Shown here piece by piece: positions 1 through 6,442 of a stretch of 6,600 nt of DNA (position 1 is the first letter of the stretch; every line of letters begins with the position of its first letter). Both the position numbers and the translations under genes were made by a program. Location of the stretch: the NCBI GenBank assembly GCA_964523295.1, contig CAZGAH010000131.1:1-6600 (forward strand), given 5' to 3'. Below the pieces are notes generated by a model, which was not told the origin of the DNA, did no database searches, and saw only the letters and a list, made by a program, of their open reading frames with translations. Source of the stretch: CAZGAH01 sp964523295 (lineage in GTDB: Bacteria > Desulfobacterota > Desulfovibrionia > Desulfovibrionales > Desulfovibrionaceae).

Positions 1-203
1 GTCCTTGCGATCCTGCGGTTCCATCCCCACCAGCAGAGGCCAGGCCCGAGTTCGCGTATGTAGTGGAGCAGCTCGTCAAAGAAACTCGCGGTATTCAGCG
101 CGTAAACCCGATCCATCGACCGCGTCCCGTTCAACACCCCGGCCACCAACGCGTTGTAGCGCGTCGCTGTCTTCCATTCCTCCAGCTCTGCAAGGCGAGT
201 CGG
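1..203 (-). pseudogene. broken gene of the repeated element, unknown product (transposase suspected)
   Basis: Minus-strand reading gives TRLAELEEWKTATRYNALVA, then a helical segment with SMDRVYALNTASFFDELLHY and IRELG. After IRELG the frame becomes unlikely (GLCWWGWN), while the frame one base back reads AWPLLVGMEPQDRKD to the window edge. Adding one base to the CCC run at 45-47 (GGG on the minus strand) would join the two as IRELG-AWPLL. The segment TRLAELEEWKTA matches the right-edge protein in 9 of 12 residues. Its alignment partner has a start codon within 57 nt that is absent here, so the copy has probably lost its initiation site as well. The frame is by chance open upstream to an ATG at 323, but that extension runs through the leader shared with the other copy and is probably not coding. 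I do not recognise the family from this fragment; a transposase is a guess from the dispersed, decaying copies. Confidence 0.5.
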
Positions 204-238
204 TTTTGTGTTCAGCTTTTTTTTCAGACTATTTGACG

Positions 239-262
239 TGTTCCGAAATAACCTGTTCCGAA
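239..262. repeat. tandem 9-bp sites in the element leader
   Basis: The 9-mer TGTTCCGAA occurs exactly at 239-247 and again at 254-262, a 15-bp period; on the minus strand each reads TTCGGAACA. The right copy keeps the same spacing in degenerate form (TTCGGAGCA at 6447-6455, then GCCGGACAA at 6462-6470). Paired sites of this spacing near an element end could be protein-binding sites (transposase or a regulator), but that is inference. The repeat itself is seen directly. Confidence 0.55.
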
Positions 263-323
263 TCTCAGATGTGCATTTGACCTCCACCTCTTTCCAGAAA
301 CTGCAAACCTTCCCCCCGGTCAT

Positions 324-704
324 TTCATACCGCCGAAATGTCCCATCCTGTACCGTGCCATCTTTCCGGCACGCGTGAGGGCGGCAGCTACGGGGCGGGA
401 AAATTCTGCCCAAAACACATCCATCCCCATGGCAGAAGTGAAAAGCAAACCCGGTCCGGCTGCACGGCATTATCTGCACGTGCGCTGAAAACAGTGCCCA
501 CACCCTAATGTTCATGATGAAAACCGACGATGAGGGCAAAGAGACGGACTGGACGACAATGGGCAACGCACTGTTGAACGGTACGAATTCTGCATGTCGT
601 TTCGCGCCGTGACCACGTTCGATCGGGACCGGCAGGCTGGCGAGGGAAAGGCCCAAACCCGGATTGCATCCTGACGAACACCAGAACAGCGCAGAGGACG
701 GAGC
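324..704. other. 381-nt stretch with no supportable gene
   Basis: This is the interval between the left element and the lytic transglycosylase start. It holds a small perfect hairpin, CGTGCC at 354-359 and GGCACG at 368-373 with an 8-nt loop, but no T-run follows, so I do not call it a terminator. Two short plus-strand frames start at ATG 429 (19 residues) and ATG 508 (34 residues, ending 612). Neither has a Shine-Dalgarno sequence or a recognisable product. No convincing sigma70 or sigma54 promoter could be picked out, although the promoter of the downstream gene should lie here. Confidence 0.6.
693..698 (+). promoter_or_regulatory. ribosome binding site of the lytic transglycosylase
   Basis: AGAGGA lies 6 nt before the ATG at 705. 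This spacing, together with the signal peptide that begins directly at that ATG, fixes the start. Confidence 0.65.
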
Positions 705-1850
705 ATGGCAGACGGAAAGCACAGATGGGGAGGACTGGCTCTGACTGTTCTTGTGGCTTGTATGGTCATGTGGACGTCTCCGGCCCTGGCAGGCGAACGG
801 AAAAGCGACGCCGCTTCCAGGCCGACCCTGGCCCTGCATTCGATCGCGATTGAACAGCTCCCCGGGACTACGGTGGCCGCCGGCGCGGGCAACCGCCCCG
901 GTTCGCCGGCAGGAGCCCAGGCTACGCCGCTGCAGGGACGGCCCGAACGGGCCGGCGTCGCCGGGGTGGCGTTTCCCGGAGCGCCGAACCAGGGCGTATC
1001 GCGTCCCGGCGGGCAGGGCTCTGCGGTCGGCATGGCCGCATTGCCGGTGACTCCGACGGGCGCGGCCGTATTCGATCTGCCGCAGCGCACCGCGCGCGAG
1101 CGTTCGGCCCAGGTCTGGCGTAACGGATCGACGGCGCAGGGTTTCCGCCCCGGGCCGACCGGGTCCGCCGGGCCGGCGTCATCCCGGGCGACCGTAACCG
1201 CCGGAAATCCGAGTCAGACGGGCAAGGGCGCCAATCTTTCGACAGCGCCGTCCGTCCTGTCTCCGACGGACGCCGGCGATCCGGCGCGTACGGAACTTAT
1301 CGCCTGGATCAATCACTACAGCAAGGCCTACGGCGTCGATCCGCGGCTGACCTACGCGGTGGTGGAGCAGGAGTCGCGATTCAACATCAGGGCCAAATCC
1401 CATAAAGGCGCTCAGGGGTTGATGCAGATTATGCCCGGAACCCAGAAGCGGCTGGGTCTGGAGGACCCCTACGATGCGCGGCAGAACCTCGAGGCCGGCA
1501 TCCGCTATCTCGCCATGCTGCTGGAGGGGTTCAAAACCAAGGATCTGGCGCTGGCCGCCTACAATGCCGGCGAAGAGGCGGTAAACCGCCACGGCGGCAT
1601 CCCCCCCTACAAGGAAACGCAACACTACGTCCGCGTGATTCTGGGGCGCTACGAGCAACTCGTCAGCGATCAGAACCAGTCCGCGGGCCTGGCAACACCT
1701 GACCTGCTCCCCTCGCTGGCAACCGCGGCCCCGAAGAAGATCGGGGAAAAAGGCCGGGAGCGCCTGCTCATGCTGGCCCAGGGCTATGCCAAAACTCCGG
1801 ACCAGGGACCTGAAGTCCGCAACAGCGCCGTACGTCTGCCTTTGCCTTAG
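705..1850 (+). CDS. exported SLT-domain lytic transglycosylase
   Basis: A 381-residue protein predicted to cleave the beta-1,4 MurNAc-GlcNAc bond of peptidoglycan and form 1,6-anhydro-MurNAc ends, acting in the periplasm. Residues 1-29 form a classic signal peptide: basic start, hydrophobic core LALTVLVACMVMW, and a PALA cleavage site before G30. There is no lipobox at the cleavage site, so a soluble periplasmic protein is likelier than a lipoprotein. Residues 30 to about 195 are a low-complexity Pro/Gly/Ala/Thr linker without recognisable domain. The SLT (goose-lysozyme-like) domain spans about 196-318: ES motif with presumed catalytic Glu223 (VVEQESRF), GAQGLMQIMPGT at 235-246, AYNAGEEAV at 285-293, and the PPYKETQHYV segment near 300-309. 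A Lys/Arg/Ala-rich tail of about 60 residues follows. The gene is monocistronic here and converges on murB, leaving 101 nt between the stops. The family is clear; the specific subfamily (MltE/Slt-like) is not assigned. Confidence 0.93.
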   Translation: MADGKHRWGGLALTVLVACMVMWTSPALAGERKSDAASRPTLALHSIAIEQLPGTTVAAGAGNRPGSPAGAQATPLQGRPERAGVAGVAFPGAPNQGVSRPGGQGSAVGMAALPVTPTGAAVFDLPQRTARERSAQVWRNGSTAQGFRPGPTGSAGPASSRATVTAGNPSQTGKGANLSTAPSVLSPTDAGDPARTELIAWINHYSKAYGVDPRLTYAVVEQESRFNIRAKSHKGAQGLMQIMPGTQKRLGLEDPYDARQNLEAGIRYLAMLLEGFKTKDLALAAYNAGEEAVNRHGGIPPYKETQHYVRVILGRYEQLVSDQNQSAGLATPDLLPSLATAAPKKIGEKGRERLLMLAQGYAKTPDQGPEVRNSAVRLPLP

Positions 1851-1951
1851 GCCTCAGGCACGGAAAATTTCCGGAGCAGAGCTTCACAGGGGGCCGGCGG
1901 CAGCGACAACGTTGGCGTCCGTCATTTCCTGCCATGCGCCGTCGGATACGC
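1851..1951. other. convergent intergenic region between transglycosylase and murB
   Basis: Two genes end face to face across this 101-nt gap, so a bidirectional terminator would be expected. The sequence offers a perfect 13-nt palindrome CGGAAAATTTCCG at 1861-1873 and a 5-bp stem TGCCT/AGGCA overlapping the transglycosylase stop. Neither is a GC-rich stem followed by a T-run in either direction. No intrinsic terminator can be called with confidence; Rho-dependent ending is possible. Confidence 0.4.
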
Positions 1952-2908
1952 TCAACAGACCAGGTGCGCCGGGCGGACGAGCCCCTCGGGGCTGACGTAG
2001 CGGACTTCGCATTCCAGCCAGAAGCCGGTCCGTTCGTACACGGCCTCGCGTACGCGCCGGATGCATTCCAGGACGTCGGCGGAGCGGCCGTGGCCGTGGT
2101 TGACCATGAAATTCGCGTGTTTTGGCGAGACCTCGATATCGCCCACGCGCAAGCCTTTGAGCCCGGTATCTTCGATGACCCGGCCCGGCGGTCCGAAGCG
2201 CTCGTAGATAGCCTGGCTGTTGGTGAAGACCGAGCCGCAGTTGGGCAGATCGAGCGGGAATTTCCGCTCCCGCTCGGCAAGGTCCTCGGTGATATCCTGC
2301 TCGATGACAGCCGGTTCCCCTCTTTCGCAGACGATCTCCGCGCCGACGACAATGCAGTCGTTACGCTGGAAGACGCTGGTCCGGTACCCGAAGCCGCAAT
2401 CGCACGCGGCAACGCATTGCCGGCGTCCCGAGCGGTCAAGGACGTCGACCTGGCGCAGGTTGTCGCCGATGGCCCGGCGCCGGCTGCCTCCGTTCATGGC
2501 GATCAGGCCGCCGAGCGTGCCGGGTATTCCTGCCGTATGCTCCAGACCGCTCAGGCCGGCGCGCGCGGCGGCCCGGGCCAGGTCGTACATCGTCGCGCCG
2601 GCCTGGGCCCGGATGACGTCACCCTCGATCGTGAACCCGGCCATGCCCTGCCCCATGCGGATGACCACGCCGCGGACTCCGGCGTCGTCGAAGAGCAGGT
2701 TGGATCCGCAGCCGATAATCACGGTGGGAACGTCCGCGGACGCGGTCAGGGCCAGCGCGCGAGACAGCGCATCCACGCTGGCCGGCTCGACGAGCAGGTC
2801 GGCCGGGCCGCCTATGCGCCAGGTGGAACAGTCCGCCAGCACAGCGGCTGGCCGTGCGTCGGGGATCGCGGCGCGAAGTTCGCTCAGTACGGCGGAAAGG
2901 CTGGACAT
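1952..2908 (-). CDS. murB: UDP-N-acetylenolpyruvoylglucosamine reductase (MurB)
   Basis: A 318-residue FAD-dependent cytoplasmic enzyme that reduces UDP-GlcNAc-enolpyruvate to UDP-MurNAc with NADPH, the second committed step of peptidoglycan precursor synthesis. FAD-domain signatures are TWRIGGPADLLVEP (29-42), VIIGCGSNLLF (63-73) and GIPGTLGGLIAMNGG (127-141). Catalytic positions are present: Arg176 in YRTSVF, Ser226 in NCGSVF as the proton donor, and Glu299 in FWLECEV near the C-terminus. The HANFMVNHGHGRSADVL block (264-280) is the usual substrate-domain motif. The length suits the family. The frame is open further upstream, but the start at 2908 is preferred because the family N-terminus begins there and AAGGA precedes it by about 10 nt. 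Slight oddities are TNSQ after GSVF where KNP is commoner, and NGG where NAG is usual. It is last in the minus-strand cluster, 61 nt after the zinc-ribbon gene, and is not next to murC or ftsQAZ here. Confidence 0.95.
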   Translation of the reverse strand: MSSLSAVLSELRAAIPDARPAAVLADCSTWRIGGPADLLVEPASVDALSRALALTASADVPTVIIGCGSNLLFDDAGVRGVVIRMGQGMAGFTIEGDVIRAQAGATMYDLARAAARAGLSGLEHTAGIPGTLGGLIAMNGGSRRRAIGDNLRQVDVLDRSGRRQCVAACDCGFGYRTSVFQRNDCIVVGAEIVCERGEPAVIEQDITEDLAERERKFPLDLPNCGSVFTNSQAIYERFGPPGRVIEDTGLKGLRVGDIEVSPKHANFMVNHGHGRSADVLECIRRVREAVYERTGFWLECEVRYVSPEGLVRPAHLVC

Positions 2909-2969
2909 GGTGGCAAATCCTTCAGGACAACAGTGCATACGCAGGGCGTGGGCGGGTTCGGACCGTACG

Positions 2970-3470
2970 CTACAGGTCGTAGAGTGTCTCGTCGCGGGCC
3001 GGCGGACGGAACCGCAGGCGAGGACGGGTCTTGCCAGCCACGGCGGCCAGCGGGTCAACGGTTTCGAGCGCATCGCCAAGCTCGGCCTCGATGGCCTCGG
3101 GGTCCTCGCCGGCTTCCATGCGGCTCATGGCCTCGGCCATGGGGCCGGTCAGCTCCATGCCGGCGGCGTCATAGAGCCGGCGCATGAGCCGGGCCGCCTG
3201 TCTGGGGTCGTTTTCGTCGAAATTGTCACCGACTTCCCGCTCCAGCGAGCGCATCAGGCCTTCCATGCGGCTCTCGTCGAAGTCGGGCAGGCCGTCGGCA
3301 TCGGCCTCGGATTCGGGCCGATTACGAGAAATAGCGAAGCGCGAGGCCTGGCGTTCGAGGCCGGGACGCTGGCAGCGCGGGCAGGCGGGGCGGGTCTGCG
3401 TATCCACCCGTGTAGACAGAAAGCTGAACACCGTATGGCAGTCTACGCAGTAGAATTCATAGATGGGCAT
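2970..3470 (-). CDS. FmdB-family zinc-ribbon protein with acidic C-terminal region
   Basis: A 166-residue, probably cytoplasmic protein. The N-terminus MPIYEFYC is typical of the FmdB/CxxC_CxxC_SSSS putative regulatory family. Cys8-x2-Cys11 and Cys30-x2-Cys33 form a complete zinc ribbon. After about residue 45 comes a charged, helix-prone region rich in Glu/Asp/Arg/Met (EGLMRSLEREVGDNFDEND, PEAIEAELGDALE), then a basic RPRLRFRPP segment before the end. Many FmdB proteins are only about 60-110 residues; longer forms with an acidic tail are known in delta-type proteobacteria. The biochemical role of the family is not settled, so I give no function beyond probable zinc binding. Its start overlaps the end of recJ by 28 nt and has its own strong Shine-Dalgarno inside recJ, which implies coupled translation. 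Confidence 0.88.
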   Translation of the reverse strand: MPIYEFYCVDCHTVFSFLSTRVDTQTRPACPRCQRPGLERQASRFAISRNRPESEADADGLPDFDESRMEGLMRSLEREVGDNFDENDPRQAARLMRRLYDAAGMELTGPMAEAMSRMEAGEDPEAIEAELGDALETVDPLAAVAGKTRPRLRFRPPARDETLYDL

Positions 3471-5194
3471 GGCGTAACCTCCTGAAAGAGCGGGGAGTCT
3501 TGAGATTTCCAGTCCTTGACGATCAGGTCGATGCTGGCCAGACCGTTGTAGCGGTCGATTTTCGGCGAAAACGCCACCCGGAGGACCTGTCCGGTGCGGT
3601 TCGATCCGAAGTCCTCGGCCCGGCGCCAGGCCTTGCCGCGCAAGGTGATGCCGGCGGCCGCGTCGCGCAGGTGCATGAAAACGTGGTTCTTGCCCACAAT
3701 GCGCGAGGCGCTGACCTGAACCGGGGCCGAGGCGAACACCGGCTCCGGATTGCCCATGCCAAAGGGCTGGAGCAACTCAAGCTCTTTGAGCAAGGTGAAA
3801 TCAATGGTCGAAAAATTCAGCTCCGCGTCGACCTTGAGCCGCGGACTCAAGGGCTCGGGGCCAAGTTGCCCGAGCACGGCCTGGTGAAAACGCAGGCGCA
3901 GCGCTTCAAGGTTTTCCGGAGCCAGCTGCAGGCCCGCAGCCTGACGATGGCCGCCGAAGCCGAGCAGCAGGTCGCCGCAGGCGACGAGTCCGGCGTAGAG
4001 ATCGAACTCGGCGATACTGCGACCCGAGCCCTTGAGCCGGCCGTTTTCGCCGGTCAGCAGCAGGGTCGGTCGATACCGTGCCTCGACCACGCGCGAGGCC
4101 ACGATGCCGATGACGCCCGGGTGCCAGTGCGGTGCGTAGAGCACGTGTCCCATGCTGTCGGTCTGAGCCTGGGCCTGGGCTATGGCCTCGGTGGTAATGA
4201 GGTTTTCTTCCTTGCGCCTGGCCTTGTTCAGCAGGTCGAGTTTCGCGGCCAGGGGGCGCGCTGCGGCGAGATCGGGCGCCAGGAGCATGTCCAGGGCGAT
4301 GTTGGCGCGGCCCATGCGGCCGGCGGCGTTGATGCGTGGCGCCAGGCCGAACCCGACGTGTCCGGCCTCCAGGACCGCGGAGATGCTGAACCCGCTGGCC
4401 TCCTTGAGCGCGGCGATGCCCGGTCGTTTGGCCTCGGCCAGCAGCAACATGCCGTTTTTCGTCAGCACGCGGTTCTGTCCGGTCAGGGGAACCACGTCGG
4501 CTATGGTCCCCAGGGCGACGAGGTCCAGCACCTCGCGCATGTCCGCGGCGGCGCCCGGCAGCAGACGGTTTACGGCGGCCATGAGAAAAAAGGCCACTCC
4601 CACGCCGGCCAGATCCGGACACGGGCAATCGCCCAGGCGGGGATTGCAGATGGCGTGCGCCGGCGGGAGCGTGTCCCCGGGGAGATGGTGGTCCGATACG
4701 ACAACCGTCATTTCCAGCTCGCGCGCCCGGCTCAGCGCAGCAACGTCGGATATGCCGCAGTCCACGGTCAGCAGCAGCTTCACCCCGCGTGCTGCCAGGG
4801 CCTCGATGCCGGCCACGTTGACACCGTAGCCTTCGCTCTGGCGTTCGGGAATATGGTGCTCGGCCTGGATACCTCGCCGGCGCAGTACATCGATAACCAG
4901 GGCGGTGGCGGTAACGCCGTCGACGTCGTAGTCGCCCCATACGGCCAGGGTCTGACCGGCAGTCAGCCCCTGAGCCAGGAGCTGCGCCGCCTGCTCGATC
5001 CCTGGCCAGGCCGTGGGCGAGGCCAGATGGCGCAGGTTGGGGCTGAGGAACACGTCCATGGCCTGACGTGATTGCAGGCCGCGCTGCCAGAGCAGACCGG
5101 CCAGAAAAGGCGAAATGGCCAGTTCGCTAGCAATGTCCTCGATTCCGACCGGGGGGGCGGAAGACGGATTGCGCAGAATCCAACGCATGCTCAT
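3443..5194 (-). CDS. recJ: single-stranded-DNA-specific exonuclease RecJ
   Basis: A 583-residue cytoplasmic 5'-3' exonuclease of the DHH phosphoesterase superfamily that degrades single-stranded DNA in recombination (RecFOR pathway), mismatch and base-excision repair. DHH-domain metal-binding motifs appear in order: GDYDVDGVTAT (87-97), TVDCGISD (143-150), VVSDHHLPGD (165-174), and GVGVAFFLMAAV with LVALGTIADVVPL (197-236). The LAPRINAAGRMG linker motif is at 284-295, the DHHA1-domain GFGGHRQAAGL at 412-422, and the OB-fold entry LQPFGMGNPEPVF at 475-487. The length is normal for RecJ and all key residues are present. The start at 5194 (ATG AGC ATG) has no visible Shine-Dalgarno; the second ATG at 5188 is an alternative. 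It follows the TPR gene by 123 nt and overlaps the zinc-ribbon gene by 28 nt. Confidence 0.96.
   Translation of the reverse strand: MSMRWILRNPSSAPPVGIEDIASELAISPFLAGLLWQRGLQSRQAMDVFLSPNLRHLASPTAWPGIEQAAQLLAQGLTAGQTLAVWGDYDVDGVTATALVIDVLRRRGIQAEHHIPERQSEGYGVNVAGIEALAARGVKLLLTVDCGISDVAALSRARELEMTVVVSDHHLPGDTLPPAHAICNPRLGDCPCPDLAGVGVAFFLMAAVNRLLPGAAADMREVLDLVALGTIADVVPLTGQNRVLTKNGMLLLAEAKRPGIAALKEASGFSISAVLEAGHVGFGLAPRINAAGRMGRANIALDMLLAPDLAAARPLAAKLDLLNKARRKEENLITTEAIAQAQAQTDSMGHVLYAPHWHPGVIGIVASRVVEARYRPTLLLTGENGRLKGSGRSIAEFDLYAGLVACGDLLLGFGGHRQAAGLQLAPENLEALRLRFHQAVLGQLGPEPLSPRLKVDAELNFSTIDFTLLKELELLQPFGMGNPEPVFASAPVQVSASRIVGKNHVFMHLRDAAAGITLRGKAWRRAEDFGSNRTGQVLRVAFSPKIDRYNGLASIDLIVKDWKSQDSPLFQEVTPCPSMNSTA
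3477..3483 (-). promoter_or_regulatory. strong Shine-Dalgarno of the zinc-ribbon gene, inside recJ
   Basis: Minus-strand AGGAGGT ends 6 nt before the ATG at 3470 and lies within the last codons of recJ. Ribosomes finishing recJ pass over it, so the site both fixes the start and supports translational coupling. Confidence 0.8.
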
Positions 5195-5317
5195 GTGTTC
5201 AGCTTGTCGTGGAGGCGAAAGGTTGTCAACAGGTCGGCCACGGCCGGAACGTCCCCCGGTGCGGCGGCTAGCCAGGGAGGACCATGATCACGGAACACAA
5301 GAAACGCCGGAGTCTCT
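5195..5317 (-). promoter_or_regulatory. TPR gene-recJ spacer with a possible weak promoter
   Basis: This 123-nt gap has no clear terminator for the upstream gene, so read-through into recJ is plausible. On the minus strand an exact TTGACA occurs at 5229-5224, but the hexamer 17 nt downstream (CAAGCT, 5206-5201) is a poor -10. If used, transcription would begin almost at the recJ ATG. A supported -35 box without a matching -10 is weak evidence. Confidence 0.25.
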
Positions 5318-6262
5318 TCAGGCCACGAACTCCGCTTCGTCGGAGAGATCGGCCGTTTTGGCGTCCGTATCCACAGGGGGAGGATTGGCGCTGACTTTGC
5401 CGTCCAGATCGACATAGCCCTTGAGCTTGAGCCAGTCCATGAACCGGAGCCCGGCTTCGAACTCCGCATTGAGCCCCAGGGCGGTGCGCAAGTGCTCGAC
5501 GGTTTTGTCCAGTTCGCCCTTGGCGAAATAGACGCGGGCGATGTTGTAATGAAGATGCTCGTCGGCTTTGGAGAGCTGCAAGGCGCGCTCATAATAGTTG
5601 ACAGCCTGATCGAACATCTTGTTTTTACGGAGGTTTATACCGAAATCATTGAAGAGGTGCTTGTGTTCCGGCTCGAACGCGGCATCGAGCTTGACCAGGC
5701 GTTCGAAAATATTGTTGGCCTTCTTGGCCTCGCCGCGTTCCAGGTAGGTCAGGCCCAGCCCGAAATTGGCGCGCACGTTGTCCACGTCGACCTTGAGGGC
5801 ATTGGTCAGCTCGAACTCGGCACTAAAGGTCTTGCCTTTCTTACGGTGATCCTCCCCGAGCTCGATGGTCTTCTGCAGCTTCTGCATGGCCGGAAATACG
5901 CTATGCACGTAAAATTCCGGTTCCGGGCTGAACTGACGGAGCAGGTCCTCTTTGGTGATGGTTCGCTTGGGTCCTGATGGTACGCAATTGACATTCAGCG
6001 GCTGGATCTGAATGCTGCCGTCATCTCTTTCTTCCGCCATCCAGAAGGTCTTTTGGATGGTCCGGCGTATGGTGGTGCCAGTGCCGACCTTTTCTACACT
6101 CTGGGTTGAAAAAATACCCCGGATTTTTTCCCTCGCCCCCGCTGTATGGTCGCCTGCCGCGTGAGGCGCCTCTGCGGCTGTCGCCTCGTCGGGGGAGTAG
6201 CTGTCCTGCAGCTCGTCGTTGTCAACCTGTTCGAAACGGGGTATTTCTGTCGCATCATCCAT
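5318..6262 (-). CDS. cytoplasmic tetratricopeptide-repeat protein, function unknown
   Basis: A 314-residue protein without signal peptide or membrane segment. Residues 1 to about 45 are acidic and disorder-prone. Residues about 46-120 form a conserved-looking segment (REKIRGIFSTQ, TTIRRTIQKTFWMAEE, SIQIQPLN, KRTITKEDLL) that I do not recognise as a named domain. Roughly 129-270 is helical repeat with at least three good TPR units: about 163-196 (ANFGLGLTYLERGEAKKANN), 203-236 (FGINLRKNKMFDQAVNYYER) and 237-270 (YNIARVYFAKGELDKTVEHL), preceded by one degenerate unit. The tail is short and acidic. TPR arrays bind other proteins, so a scaffold or adaptor role is inferred. The frame is open upstream to a TTG at 6424, but ATG 6262 is preferred: it begins the acidic MDDATEIPRF segment, has a weak AAGG about 11 nt ahead, and the TTG overlaps the -35 of the promoter. 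It is the first gene of the recJ-murB cluster. Confidence 0.82.
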   Translation of the reverse strand: MDDATEIPRFEQVDNDELQDSYSPDEATAAEAPHAAGDHTAGAREKIRGIFSTQSVEKVGTGTTIRRTIQKTFWMAEERDDGSIQIQPLNVNCVPSGPKRTITKEDLLRQFSPEPEFYVHSVFPAMQKLQKTIELGEDHRKKGKTFSAEFELTNALKVDVDNVRANFGLGLTYLERGEAKKANNIFERLVKLDAAFEPEHKHLFNDFGINLRKNKMFDQAVNYYERALQLSKADEHLHYNIARVYFAKGELDKTVEHLRTALGLNAEFEAGLRFMDWLKLKGYVDLDGKVSANPPPVDTDAKTADLSDEAEFVA

Positions 6263-6395
6263 GCTGTTCGCGCCTTTGGGCTTGGCCGTTCGATCGGTCG
6301 GTTGCTTCGCAGATACACACGGTTGATGGCCTGGAAGCGAAGTTGTCACCATGTGCCGTAATTCGCATTCGCAATCAATACATTGCCCGGTTTTG

Positions 6396-6424
6396 AGGAT
6401 ACCCGTCAACCTGAATGCTGTCAA
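6396..6424 (-). promoter_or_regulatory. sigma70-like promoter for the TPR-recJ-zinc ribbon-murB cluster
   Basis: On the minus strand an exact -35 TTGACA (6424-6419) is followed after exactly 17 nt by TATCCT (6401-6396), which matches the -10 consensus at 4 of 6 positions. Transcription would start near 6389 and leave a leader of about 127 nt before the ATG at 6262. It is the best promoter match I noticed in the window and is correctly placed and oriented. Confidence 0.6.
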
Positions 6425-6442
6425 TTACTCAGAAATCAACCC

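Larger units (their letters stand above)
1..266 (-). mobile_element. left copy of a repeated element (5' part), truncated by window edge
   Basis: Read on the minus strand from 266 downward, this stretch matches 6443-6600 read on the plus strand. The leader (266-206 against 6443-6503, 61 nt each) is about 70% identical by eye with one small compensating gap pair. The following coding stretch (203-166 against 6563-6600) is 31/38 identical, with codons in register. Because non-coding leader and gene start are both shared, the unit duplicated is an element or a gene with its control region, not only a protein domain. A transposable element is the most economical reading, but no terminal inverted repeat pair, target duplication or DDE motif is visible because the element runs off the window. 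Compared with the right copy it lacks 57 nt around the expected start codon. The homology relation is well supported; the mobile nature is inference. Confidence 0.5.

Noticed and set aside
217..224. A8 run on the minus strand as a programmed frameshift signal for a transposase
   Set aside because: Alignment with the right copy places it in the non-coding leader, upstream of the expected start.
204..323. N-terminal extension of the left gene to ATG 323
   Set aside because: The extension runs through leader sequence that in the right copy is followed by an in-frame stop and a new start, so the open frame appears accidental.
354..373. CGTGCC/GGCACG hairpin as a terminator
   Set aside because: Short stem without a following T-run on either strand.
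508..612. 34-residue plus-strand frame
   Set aside because: No ribosome site, no recognisable product and no supporting homology visible.
512..1090. 192-codon minus-strand frame across the transglycosylase start
   Set aside because: Overlaps a supported signal-peptide start and has Arg/Pro/Ser-rich shadow composition.
1861..1873. CGGAAAATTTCCG palindrome as a bidirectional terminator or operator
   Set aside because: AT-rich, no T-run beyond the stem and no second site; likely chance.
1934..3187. Long plus-strand frames opposite murB and the zinc-ribbon gene
   Set aside because: Antisense shadows of clear minus-strand genes in GC-rich DNA; no family motifs.
3500..5071. 523-codon plus-strand frame opposite recJ
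   Set aside because: Mirror frame of a gene with all RecJ motifs; its translation shows no domain pattern.
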